Shown here: positions 7,878 to 13,131 of the stretch, piece after piece
Numbering within the stretch: the stretch's first letter is position 1
How the letters are laid out: every line of letters begins with the position of its first letter
Notes under the pieces: generated by a model
Databases searched by the model: none
Seen by the model: the letters and a program-made list of their open reading frames with translations, nothing else
Told to the model about the DNA's origin: nothing
Translations under genes and position numbers: made by a program
Origin: JBDKTK01 sp964556675
GTDB taxonomy: Bacteria > Desulfobacterota > Syntrophia > Syntrophales > UBA4778
Direction of reading: 5' to 3'
Assembly (NCBI GenBank): GCA_964556675.1
Contig: CAZKYN010000081.1
Span: 1 to 13,131, forward strand
DNA: 13,131 bases

Positions 7878-8948
7878 TCAAGCCTTTGCCCGGGGTGACT
7901 GCCGGTCCTGCGTATCAGCCTGGAAATCAGGCCGCAGGTCGTCTTGTATATCAGGCCGAAGTTCCGGCTGATAATCCGGCTGAAAGTCCGGCCGAAAATC
8001 CTGGGCTTCATACTGGATTCCGGGCTGGAGATCGGGCTGGAAATCGGGAGGGTTGGAAACATCCCTGCCCGGCCTGCCGTCCATCTCGGATACGGTGCAC
8101 GGGTAAAAGGTCCGGAGCCGCTCGAGCACATGCTGCACGATTTCCTCCGGAGCAGAAGCCGCCGCGGTGATACCCACCCGGGAATCCGGCGCGAACCATT
8201 CCGGTTTGAGGTCGTCCACGTTCTCGATCAGGTGCGACGGTATCCTGCTTAATTCCCCGATCTCGCGCAGCCGGTTTGAATTCGAGCTGTTGCGCGCCCC
8301 TATGACCAGCAGCAGGTCGGACCATGCTGTGAGTTGTCTCACGCTGCTCTGCCTGGCCTGGGTGGCATAACATATATTGCTGGAATCCGGGCCCTTGATG
8401 TTGAACTTCCTTTTGAGCGCCTCGATGATGTGGCTGGTATCCTCCATGCTCAACGTGGTCTGTGTGACATACGCCACCCGGTCGGGATTCGTAACTTGCA
8501 GTTGCGGAATTTCCGAAATCTTCGAAAGCACGTACGCGGGTCCCTCTATCCTCCCGCGAATGCCCTCTATTTCGGGATGGCCGGAATGGCCGACTATAAT
8601 TATATCGTAACCCTGGCGGCTCAGTTGCCGGACCTTGGCATGGATGCGGGTAATCAGAGGACAGGTGGCGTCTATGACACGCAGGCCGCGGCGGGCTGCG
8701 GCGGTCTCTACGGCGGTCGACACCCCGTGCGCACTGAAGACGACAATGGCGTTTTCGGGCGCTTCCTCGAGGGACTCGACAAACTGCGCTCCCCGACCCC
8801 TGAGGTTCTCGACAACGTGAGGGTTGTGCACGATTTCATGAAGGACGTAAACGGGCCGCCCGAATTTTGCGAGCGCTTTTTCGACAATCCTGATTGCCCT
8901 GATCGCCCCGGAACAAAAACCGCGCGGGCGGGCCAGCATGACTTGCAT
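7878..8948 (-). CDS. ispH: 4-hydroxy-3-methylbut-2-enyl diphosphate reductase IspH with repeat-rich C-terminal tail
   Basis: Last enzyme of the MEP isoprenoid pathway; an iron-sulfur reductase turning HMBPP into IPP and DMAPP, the building blocks of squalene and hopanoids. All key residues are present: cluster cysteines C12 (RPRGFC), C96 (DATCPL) and C193 (SNICYATQ); H41, H74 and H124 for the diphosphate; catalytic E126 in GHPE; TQTT (162-165); SNSN (222-225) and S265. The catalytic domain ends near residue 297, and a tail of about 60 residues follows, built from degenerate P-D-F-Q-like tetrapeptides rich in Pro, Asp and Gln. Usual IspH proteins are about 280-320 residues, so 356 is long because of this tail. 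ATG at 8948 aligns with the family N-terminus; GAGAGGAG lies just upstream. A second ATG at 8939 has better spacing but would remove three conserved residues. It heads the minus-strand operon and is nearly fused to hpnH. An ispH gene beside hopanoid genes is also known in Zymomonas. Confidence 0.96.
   Translation of the reverse strand: MQVMLARPRGFCSGAIRAIRIVEKALAKFGRPVYVLHEIVHNPHVVENLRGRGAQFVESLEEAPENAIVVFSAHGVSTAVETAAARRGLRVIDATCPLITRIHAKVRQLSRQGYDIIIVGHSGHPEIEGIRGRIEGPAYVLSKISEIPQLQVTNPDRVAYVTQTTLSMEDTSHIIEALKRKFNIKGPDSSNICYATQARQSSVRQLTAWSDLLLVIGARNSSNSNRLREIGELSRIPSHLIENVDDLKPEWFAPDSRVGITAAASAPEEIVQHVLERLRTFYPCTVSEMDGRPGRDVSNPPDFQPDLQPGIQYEAQDFRPDFQPDYQPELRPDIQDDLRPDFQADTQDRQSPRAKA
7899..8048 (-). 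repeat. Degenerate 12-nt tandem repeat encoding tetrapeptides in the IspH tail
   Basis: About twelve to thirteen units of a 12-base repeat with consensus CCN-GAT-NTN-CAG encode PDFQ, PDLQ, PGIQ, YEAQ, DFR, PDFQ, PDYQ, PELR, PDIQ, DDLR, PDFQ, ADTQ and DRQ. Two units are one codon short. The repeat stays in frame with ispH and ends about 7 codons before its stop. Synonymous and non-synonymous changes between units point to an old expansion that has diverged, not a fresh slippage tract. The encoded segment should be disordered, acidic and proline-rich. Confidence 0.9.
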
Positions 8949-8992
8949 TGCTCCTCTCCCGTACCAGGGTAATTCTGCGGCATTGCACGGCT

Positions 8993-9020
8993 ATAATTGA
9001 TTCGAAAGGGACAGGGACAA
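8993..9020 (-). promoter_or_regulatory. Candidate sigma-70-like promoter for the ispH-hpnN operon
   Basis: On the minus strand, TTGTCC (plus positions 9015-9020) and AATTAT (8993-8998) each match four of six consensus bases with a 16-nt spacer. Transcription would start near 8986, leaving a leader of roughly 38 nt before the ispH ATG. The placement fits the first gene of the operon, but a match of this quality can arise by chance in an AT-richer intergenic region. Confidence 0.3.
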
Positions 9021-9025
9021 TGTCC
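9015..9025. promoter_or_regulatory. Small palindrome overlapping the candidate ispH -35 box
   Basis: GGACA-A-TGTCC is a perfect five-base inverted repeat with a one-base centre, and GGGACA is also directly repeated just to its left (9008-9013, 9014-9019). It overlaps the candidate -35 box, where a repressor site would act. Short palindromes are common, so this is only suggestive. Confidence 0.2.
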
Positions 9026-9053
9026 AGGCGAAAATTCCCGGGAGGAGGCCCGA

Positions 9054-9242
9054 ATGAAACGAGATCCGGCGGATCAACAATCGGAATTACGGAATCAATT
9101 GAATATGAAGGTTACACTCTGGCTTGGAATTTTTCAAGCTCCGTACAAACATCCGCGACTGTTTTTTATGGTGCAGACATCGCTTCAGCGCCTCTCAGGG
9201 AAATGCCCGCCGACATATAAGTTTTTTCGAAGCCGACTTTGA
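9054..9242 (+). CDS. Doubtful small ORF, 62 codons, unknown
   Basis: I do not recognise this ORF. Its best support is a strong ribosome-binding sequence, GGAGGAGG at 9041-9048, five bases before ATG. The product would be basic, with a polar first third (MKRDPADQQSELRNQ) and a mildly hydrophobic middle (about 19-45), no clear signal peptide and a C-terminus rich in Arg and Phe. Codon use differs from the neighbours, with TTA, CGA, ACA and other AT-ended codons where the flanking genes favour G or C in third position. That suggests either non-coding sequence with a chance ribosome site or a recently acquired small gene. A related GTG/ATG frame (8948-9220) overlaps it and looks no better. Confidence 0.25.
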   Translation: MKRDPADQQSELRNQLNMKVTLWLGIFQAPYKHPRLFFMVQTSLQRLSGKCPPTYKFFRSRL

Positions 9243-9254
9243 GAGGGCGACGAA

Positions 9255-9283
9255 TTACCAATGAGACAAGTTCCCTGTACTAT
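9255..9283 (+). promoter_or_regulatory. Candidate promoter for hpnJ
   Basis: TTACCA (9255-9260) and TACTAT (9278-9283) each match four of six sigma-70 consensus bases with the optimal 17-nt spacer. Transcription would start near 9290, giving a leader of about 90 nt before hpnJ that includes the inverted repeat at 9320-9351. The position is sensible; the sequence support is modest. Confidence 0.3.
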
Positions 9284-9319
9284 AGGTCGATCCACAAAAT
9301 TCTCGCCCTTCCGAGGGAT

Positions 9320-9351
9320 GCCGGAAACCTTGGAGCAAGCGGAATTCCGGC
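9320..9351 (+). promoter_or_regulatory. Inverted repeat in the hpnJ leader
   Basis: GCCGGAA (9320-9326) and TTCCGGC (9345-9351) form a perfect seven-base stem with an 18-nt loop, ending 29 nt before the hpnJ ATG. There is no following T-run, so it is not a typical terminator. It may be a leader hairpin or a dimeric protein site; chance cannot be excluded. Confidence 0.25.
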
Positions 9352-9380
9352 CTTTGTAAGGACAATAACGGATTTCTCAT

Positions 9381-10817
9381 ATGAAAACCCTTTTGCTCAA
9401 CCCTCCTTCATTCGAGGGATTTGACGGAGGAGCGGGCGCGCGTTACCCGGCTACCCGCGAGGTCACGACATTCTGGTATCCGACATGGCTGGCATATCCG
9501 GCAGGCCTCATTTCGGAAAGCAGACTTCTCGACGCGCCGTCACACGGGATAACAGCGGACGAGACCATTCGCATATCGGGGGGCTTCGAATTCATTGTGA
9601 TATTCACCAGCACCGCGGGGTTTGCAAACGATATCAGGCTGGCCGGAATGATGAAATCCTCCTGTCCCGATCTCAAAATCGCCCTGGTGGGGCCGCATGT
9701 ATCGGTCCTGCCCGAACAAAGCCTTCGGGCAACGCGGGCGATAGATATTGCGGTCAGGAAAGAATTCGACCATTCAGTTGCGGAAATTGCCGCGGGTAAA
9801 CGCCTCGAAGAGATTCCGGGAATCAGCTTCCGGAAAGGCGCCGATATCGTCCATAATCCCGACCGCCCTCCCCTGGAAGATCTGGATTCGCTGCCGTTTG
9901 CCGTGGAAATCTATAATCGCGACCTCGATTTTCGAAAATACAATATTCCTTTCCTCAAGCACCCTTATGTCTCGTTTTATACGGCGAGGGGATGCCCGGC
10001 CCACTGCACCTTCTGTCTCTGGCCCCAGACGATGAGCGGGCACCGTCTGAGGATGCGCTCGGCGTCCAACGTAGCCGCCGAAGTAAGGAGGGCAATTGAG
10101 CTCTTCCCGGAAGCAAGGGAAATTTTTTTCGACGACGATACTTTTGCCTGGAACAGGCAGAGAACTTTTGAACTCTGCCGGATTTTCAGGTCTTTGAATT
10201 TCACCTGGTCGTGCAACGTCAGGGTCAATACCGATTTTGAAATGTTGCGGGAGATGAGATCGGCCGGATGCCGCCTTCTCGTGGCCGGCTTCGAATCAGG
10301 CGACCCCGCAATACTGAAAAATATAAGAAAAGGGGCAACCGTCGAGCAGTCGAGGGAGTTCATGAAAAATTGCCGCCGCCTCGGTTTCACCGTGCACGGC
10401 GATTTCCAGGTGGGGCATCCCGGTGAGACAAGGCAGACAATTGAAAGCACCATCAGATTTGCCATGGAGCTTGATCCCGACACAATTCAGGTTTCCATAT
10501 CTCATCCATTCCCGGGCACCAGGTTTTATGATTACCTGCTGGAAAACGGATACCTGACCAGGGCGGATATGGCCGATTCCCGGGGATATCAGTTGCCCAA
10601 CATCGAATACCCCGGTTTGACGCGAAACGAAATAGCCGGAGCTGTCCATGAGTTTTACGGGCGGTATTATTTCCGGCCGCGCATCATTTTCCGAATCCTG
10701 AGCAGCGCTTTCCGGCACGGCGGCGACCGGAAAAGACTGGTGCGGGAGGGAAGGGAATTTTTCAAATTCCGGGCCCGGAGCAGGGGTTTCCTGAAGCCTC
10801 ACGGGGAAAAGAAATAG
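9381..10817 (+). CDS. hpnJ: Hopanoid-associated B12-binding-type radical SAM protein HpnJ
   Basis: Radical SAM protein of 478 residues with the cobalamin-binding-type N-terminal domain layout. In Burkholderia work HpnJ was assigned to the last step making bacteriohopanetetrol cyclitol ether from the glucosamine form, after HpnI and HpnK. Family hallmarks are clear: MKTLLLNPPSFEGFDGGAG at the start, TFWYPTWLAYPAGL (30-43), SRLLDAPSHG (47-56), the cluster motif C205, C209, C212 in ARGCPAHCTFCLWPQT, FFDDDTF (249-255), TWSCNVRVN, and GHPGET in the C-terminal half. The C-terminal FRPRIIFRI and EFFKFR are also typical. ATG at 9381 matches the family start; the ribosome site is weak (GGA at about 8 nt). 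It is not followed closely by another gene: shc starts 240 nt later. The HpnJ call is confident; the reaction in this organism is inferred. Confidence 0.93.
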   Translation: MKTLLLNPPSFEGFDGGAGARYPATREVTTFWYPTWLAYPAGLISESRLLDAPSHGITADETIRISGGFEFIVIFTSTAGFANDIRLAGMMKSSCPDLKIALVGPHVSVLPEQSLRATRAIDIAVRKEFDHSVAEIAAGKRLEEIPGISFRKGADIVHNPDRPPLEDLDSLPFAVEIYNRDLDFRKYNIPFLKHPYVSFYTARGCPAHCTFCLWPQTMSGHRLRMRSASNVAAEVRRAIELFPEAREIFFDDDTFAWNRQRTFELCRIFRSLNFTWSCNVRVNTDFEMLREMRSAGCRLLVAGFESGDPAILKNIRKGATVEQSREFMKNCRRLGFTVHGDFQVGHPGETRQTIESTIRFAMELDPDTIQVSISHPFPGTRFYDYLLENGYLTRADMADSRGYQLPNIEYPGLTRNEIAGAVHEFYGRYYFRPRIIFRILSSAFRHGGDRKRLVREGREFFKFRARSRGFLKPHGEKK

Positions 10818-10851
10818 CCGAATATTTCCTGAACGGGCCGCCTCGTCTACA

Positions 10852-10866
10852 GGGCATTTTTTGCCC
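10852..10866 (+). terminator. Possible weak stem-loop after hpnJ
   Basis: GGGCA-TTTTT-TGCCC forms a five-base stem with a five-base loop 35 nt after the hpnJ stop. No T-run follows the stem, so intrinsic termination would be weak. It is the only hairpin of note right after hpnJ. Confidence 0.2.
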
Positions 10867-10895
10867 AGTCCATCCGGATCTGCTCCTTATGCCGA

Positions 10896-10908
10896 GATGA
10901 ATTTCATC
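10896..10908. promoter_or_regulatory. Perfect 13-nt palindrome in the hpnJ-shc gap
   Basis: GATGAA-T-TTCATC is an exact six-base inverted repeat around one central base, located about 75 nt upstream of the candidate shc -35 box. The size and symmetry would suit a helix-turn-helix regulator, but I cannot name one and the match could be accidental. Confidence 0.2.
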
Positions 10909-10983
10909 CAAAGACTTAGTGTGACGCACTGATATATTCATGTTACGGATGCGTCTGCAACCAGGCTTTTACGATAGTTCTGA

Positions 10984-11011
10984 TTGACAGTGTTGATGGG
11001 AATGCTAACCT
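10984..11011 (+). promoter_or_regulatory. Candidate promoter for shc-hpnG
   Basis: A perfect -35 hexamer TTGACA (10984-10989) is followed after 16 nt by TAACCT (11006-11011), which is a poor -10 (three of six) but carries the extended TGn element (TG at 11003-11004). Transcription would start near 11018, 40 nt before the shc ATG. The 240-nt gap between hpnJ and shc fits a separate promoter here. Confidence 0.4.
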
Positions 11012-11057
11012 TTTTCAGAAGGTATATTTAGCCGATCAGCCGGGGGTAATCTTCATT

Positions 11058-12974
11058 ATGAAGAAAGCAGATGATGCTGTAGAGGCGTTGTCGATCTTTG
11101 ACAGGGAGCTAGACTCAGCAGTAAACAGGGCTCGCGACGCGCTGGTTTCCCGTCAGCGGCCCGAGGGTTGCTGGTGCTTTCCGCTGGAAGCAGACTGCAC
11201 CATCCCGGCCGAATATATTCTTATGATGCATTTCATGGATGAAATCGACCCGGACCTGGAACGGAAAATGGCCTCCTATCTACGGGAGCGCCAGGCGGAC
11301 CATGGAGGCTGGCCCCTGTTCCACGGCGGGAAATTCGATTTGAGCTGCACCGTTAAGGTCTATTACGCCCTGAAGCTGACAGGGGACAGCCCCGATGCAC
11401 CCCATATGGCTGCGGCCAGGCACGCCATCCTGGCCCAGGGCGGGGCGGCCCGCAGCAATGTTTTCACCAGGATCACTCTTGCCCTGTTCGGCCAGCTGCC
11501 GTGGAGGGGCACACCTTTTATACCTGTCGAGATATTTCTCATGCCCCGCTGGTTCCCCTTCCACATAAGCAAGGTTTCCTACTGGTCCCGGACTGTCATG
11601 GTCCCTCTGACTGTTTTATGCAGCCTCAAGCCGATGGCGAAAAACCCGCGCCGGCTCGACGTCCGTGAGTTGTTCACTGTCCCTCCCGAACGGGAAAAGA
11701 ATTATTTCCCCATCCGCTCCCCCCTGAACCATTTTTTCCTGGCGCTCGACAGGTCCGGCCGCCGTCTCGAACCCTTCATCCCGGACGCGGTCAGGCAATA
11801 TGCCCTGAAAAAAGCCTCTGACTGGATCATTGAGAGGCTCAACGGCCATGACGGGCTGGGGGCCATATTCCCGGCCATGATCAACGCCCACGAGTCCCTG
11901 CCGCTGCTGGGCTTCCCCCCCGGCCACCCCCTGCGCCTGCAGACGAAACAGGCGCTGAAGGAACTTGTCCTCGACAACGGTCGTTCCGCCTATTGCCAGC
12001 CGTGCGTATCCCCGGTCTGGGACACGGCGCTCGCCTGCCTGGCGCTCCAGGAGGAAGGCAGCCCCGTTTCCCGGCCCCGGATAAATTCGGCGCTGAAGTG
12101 GCTCAAGGGGAAACAGGTGACCGATTCTCCCGGCGACTGGAGGGAAAGCCATCCCGGCGCTGAAGGCGGCGGGTGGGCATTCCAGTTCAATAACCCGCAT
12201 TACCCCGACCTTGACGATACTGCCGTCGTCGCCTGGGCAATGCATCAGAGCGGGAGCGCGGAATTCCGGAAATCGACGGAGCTGGCGGCGGATTGGATAA
12301 CCCTGATGCAGTCCCGCAACGGCGGCTATGGCGCCTTCGATTCCGATATGACTTATTATTATCTCAATGAGATCCCCTTCGCGGACCACGGCGCCCTGCT
12401 CGACCCGCCGACCAGCGATGTCTCGGCGCGCTGCGCCACGCTTATGGCCATATTGGGCGGAAGGGAAAGAGAGCTGCAGAGATGCCTGGAATACCTGAGA
12501 AAGGAGCAGGAGCCCGACGGCTCCTGGTTCGGGCGCTGGGGGACAAATTACATTTACGGCACGTGGTCCGTCCTGGCTGCAATGAGGAGGGTCGGGGACG
12601 CCCGCAATGAATTCCACGTCAGGCGCGCCGTATCCTGGTTGAAGAGGAAACAGAAGCCGAACGGCAGTTGGGGCGAGTGCTGCGAGACTTATTTCTCAAC
12701 CGTGAAACCGGGAGAAGGCAGCGAAGGCACTTCCTTCCAGACCGCCTGGGCCATGCTGGGGCTGATCGAAGCCGGCCAGGGGAACTCGCCCGAGGTCCGC
12801 AGGGGCGCGCAATTCCTCATGAACACGCAAAAGCCGGACGGCGCCTGGGAGGACCAATGTTTCACCGCTCCCGGTTTTCCGCGTGTCTTCTACCTTAAAT
12901 ACCACGGGTACTCGCTGTACTTCCCCCTGTGGGCCCTCGCGGCTTACCGTTCCGCGAGGAAAAAAAACCCTTGA
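11058..12974 (+). CDS. shc: Squalene-hopene cyclase
   Basis: Membrane-associated triterpene cyclase of 638 residues (also called HpnF) that folds squalene into hopene/diplopterol in one proton-started cascade. The catalytic acid motif DxDDTA is present as D384-L-D386-D387-T-A. Several QW repeats are visible: RQRPEGCW (32-39), RQADHGGW (78-85), GGWAFQF (371-377), SRNGGYGAF (419-427), EQEPDGSW (483-490), KQKPNGSW (531-538) and TQKPDGAW (590-597). The aromatic C-terminal segment GFPRVFYLKYHGYSLYFP (606-623) matches the part lining the active-site cavity. Length is normal for bacterial SHC. ATG at 11058 precedes a typical helical start; GGGGGT lies about 11 nt upstream, a rather wide spacing. It is followed 15 nt later by hpnG, so both are likely one operon. 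No sign of damage or truncation. Confidence 0.97.
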   Translation: MKKADDAVEALSIFDRELDSAVNRARDALVSRQRPEGCWCFPLEADCTIPAEYILMMHFMDEIDPDLERKMASYLRERQADHGGWPLFHGGKFDLSCTVKVYYALKLTGDSPDAPHMAAARHAILAQGGAARSNVFTRITLALFGQLPWRGTPFIPVEIFLMPRWFPFHISKVSYWSRTVMVPLTVLCSLKPMAKNPRRLDVRELFTVPPEREKNYFPIRSPLNHFFLALDRSGRRLEPFIPDAVRQYALKKASDWIIERLNGHDGLGAIFPAMINAHESLPLLGFPPGHPLRLQTKQALKELVLDNGRSAYCQPCVSPVWDTALACLALQEEGSPVSRPRINSALKWLKGKQVTDSPGDWRESHPGAEGGGWAFQFNNPHYPDLDDTAVVAWAMHQSGSAEFRKSTELAADWITLMQSRNGGYGAFDSDMTYYYLNEIPFADHGALLDPPTSDVSARCATLMAILGGRERELQRCLEYLRKEQEPDGSWFGRWGTNYIYGTWSVLAAMRRVGDARNEFHVRRAVSWLKRKQKPNGSWGECCETYFSTVKPGEGSEGTSFQTAWAMLGLIEAGQGNSPEVRRGAQFLMNTQKPDGAWEDQCFTAPGFPRVFYLKYHGYSLYFPLWALAAYRSARKKNP

Positions 12975-12989
12975 AAATAGAGGATAGAG

Positions 12990-13131
12990 GTGGAACTGGG
13001 CATAATCGCCGCAATGAGCGATGAGGGAAAGGTCCTGACGGGAGGGCCCGTGAATGCATGTAAGCCCCTTCAGTTCCGGCCGGGCGCAGTCCTCCTGGTT
13101 TCGGGCGTCGGTCCCGAGCGTGCCGGGTCGG
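12990..13131 (+). CDS. hpnG: Adenosylhopane nucleosidase/phosphorylase HpnG (3'-partial)
   Basis: Only the first 47 codons lie in the window. Starting at GTG 12990, the protein reads MELGIIAAMSDEGKVL and later VLLVSGVGPERAGS, the N-terminal beta-strand and glycine-rich patterns of the purine/uridine phosphorylase and MTA/SAH nucleosidase family, as seen in HpnG. HpnG removes adenine from adenosylhopane, giving ribosylhopane, and so acts directly after HpnH. The start has GAGGAT (12980-12985) 4 nt upstream. An internal ATG at 13014 would delete the first strand (LGIIAAM), so GTG is preferred. It follows shc by 15 nt. Identification rests on the short N-terminus plus the position in a hopanoid locus. 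Confidence 0.85.
   Translation, partial: MELGIIAAMSDEGKVLTGGPVNACKPLQFRPGAVLLVSGVGPERAGS

Larger units (their letters stand above)
8949..9380. other. Divergent intergenic region between ispH and hpnJ
   Basis: This 432-nt stretch separates the leftward ispH operon from rightward hpnJ. It is more AT-rich than the flanking genes. It contains a candidate promoter for ispH (8993-9020), a small palindrome over its -35 box (9015-9025), a doubtful 62-codon ORF with a strong ribosome site (9054-9242), a candidate rightward promoter (9255-9283) and a possible hairpin in the hpnJ leader (9320-9351). I recognise no riboswitch, RNA gene or mobile-element end in it. Confidence 0.6.

Noticed and set aside
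7877..8131. Upstream extension of hpnH by 85 codons.
   Set aside because: It only reads the ispH tail repeat in another frame; HpnH proteins start at the MAIPLIQK-type sequence.
6911..8170. 419-codon plus-strand frame antisense to hpnH and the ispH end.
   Set aside because: Composition is that of an antisense shadow; both genes beneath it are clear family members.
8992..8997. Perfect TATAAT on the plus strand upstream of the small ORF.
   Set aside because: No acceptable -35 hexamer is found at 16-18 nt upstream, so I do not call a plus-strand promoter here.
10942..10961. Imperfect 20-nt inverted repeat with GTT...AAC ends.
   Set aside because: Only seven of ten positions pair, which is expected by chance in a region this long.

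Overview
This window is a hopanoid (bacterial pentacyclic triterpenoid lipid) biosynthesis and export locus from a GC-rich Gram-negative bacterium. An outer-membrane TolC-like protein, an MlaC-like periplasmic protein and an RND-type transporter show a double-membrane envelope. The gene content would suit Desulfobacterota (former Deltaproteobacteria) or a related phylum, but the sequence alone does not fix the taxon.

Layout. At the left edge (2-682, +) is the C-terminal part of a CDP-alcohol phosphatidyltransferase, probably the second half of a nucleotidyltransferase fusion. It converges on a long minus-strand operon read right to left: ispH (8948-7878), hpnH (7876-6848), hpnM (6837-6187), hpnL (6062-5040), a TolC-family outer-membrane protein (4935-3484) and hpnN (3478-749). 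A 432-nt divergent intergenic region (8949-9380) holds candidate promoters and one doubtful 62-codon ORF. On the plus strand follow hpnJ (9381-10817), a 240-nt gap with a candidate promoter, shc/hpnF (11058-12974) and the first 47 codons of hpnG (12990 to the right edge).

How the genes work together. IspH supplies isoprenoid precursors for squalene. Squalene-hopene cyclase makes the hopane ring. HpnH adds the 5'-deoxyadenosyl side chain and HpnG removes adenine. HpnJ is the radical SAM enzyme linked to the cyclitol-ether headgroup of bacteriohopanetetrol. HpnL, HpnM, the TolC-like protein and HpnN look like a membrane-handling and export arm. Squalene-forming genes (hpnCDE) and hpnI/hpnK are not in the window and may lie beyond its right edge.

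The least ordinary points are a degenerate tetrapeptide-repeat tail on IspH ending just before hpnH, a TolC-like gene inserted between hpnL and hpnN, and an apparent Cys-to-Ser change in the C-terminal cysteine cluster of HpnH. I saw no tRNA, rRNA, CRISPR array, insertion sequence or phage gene.
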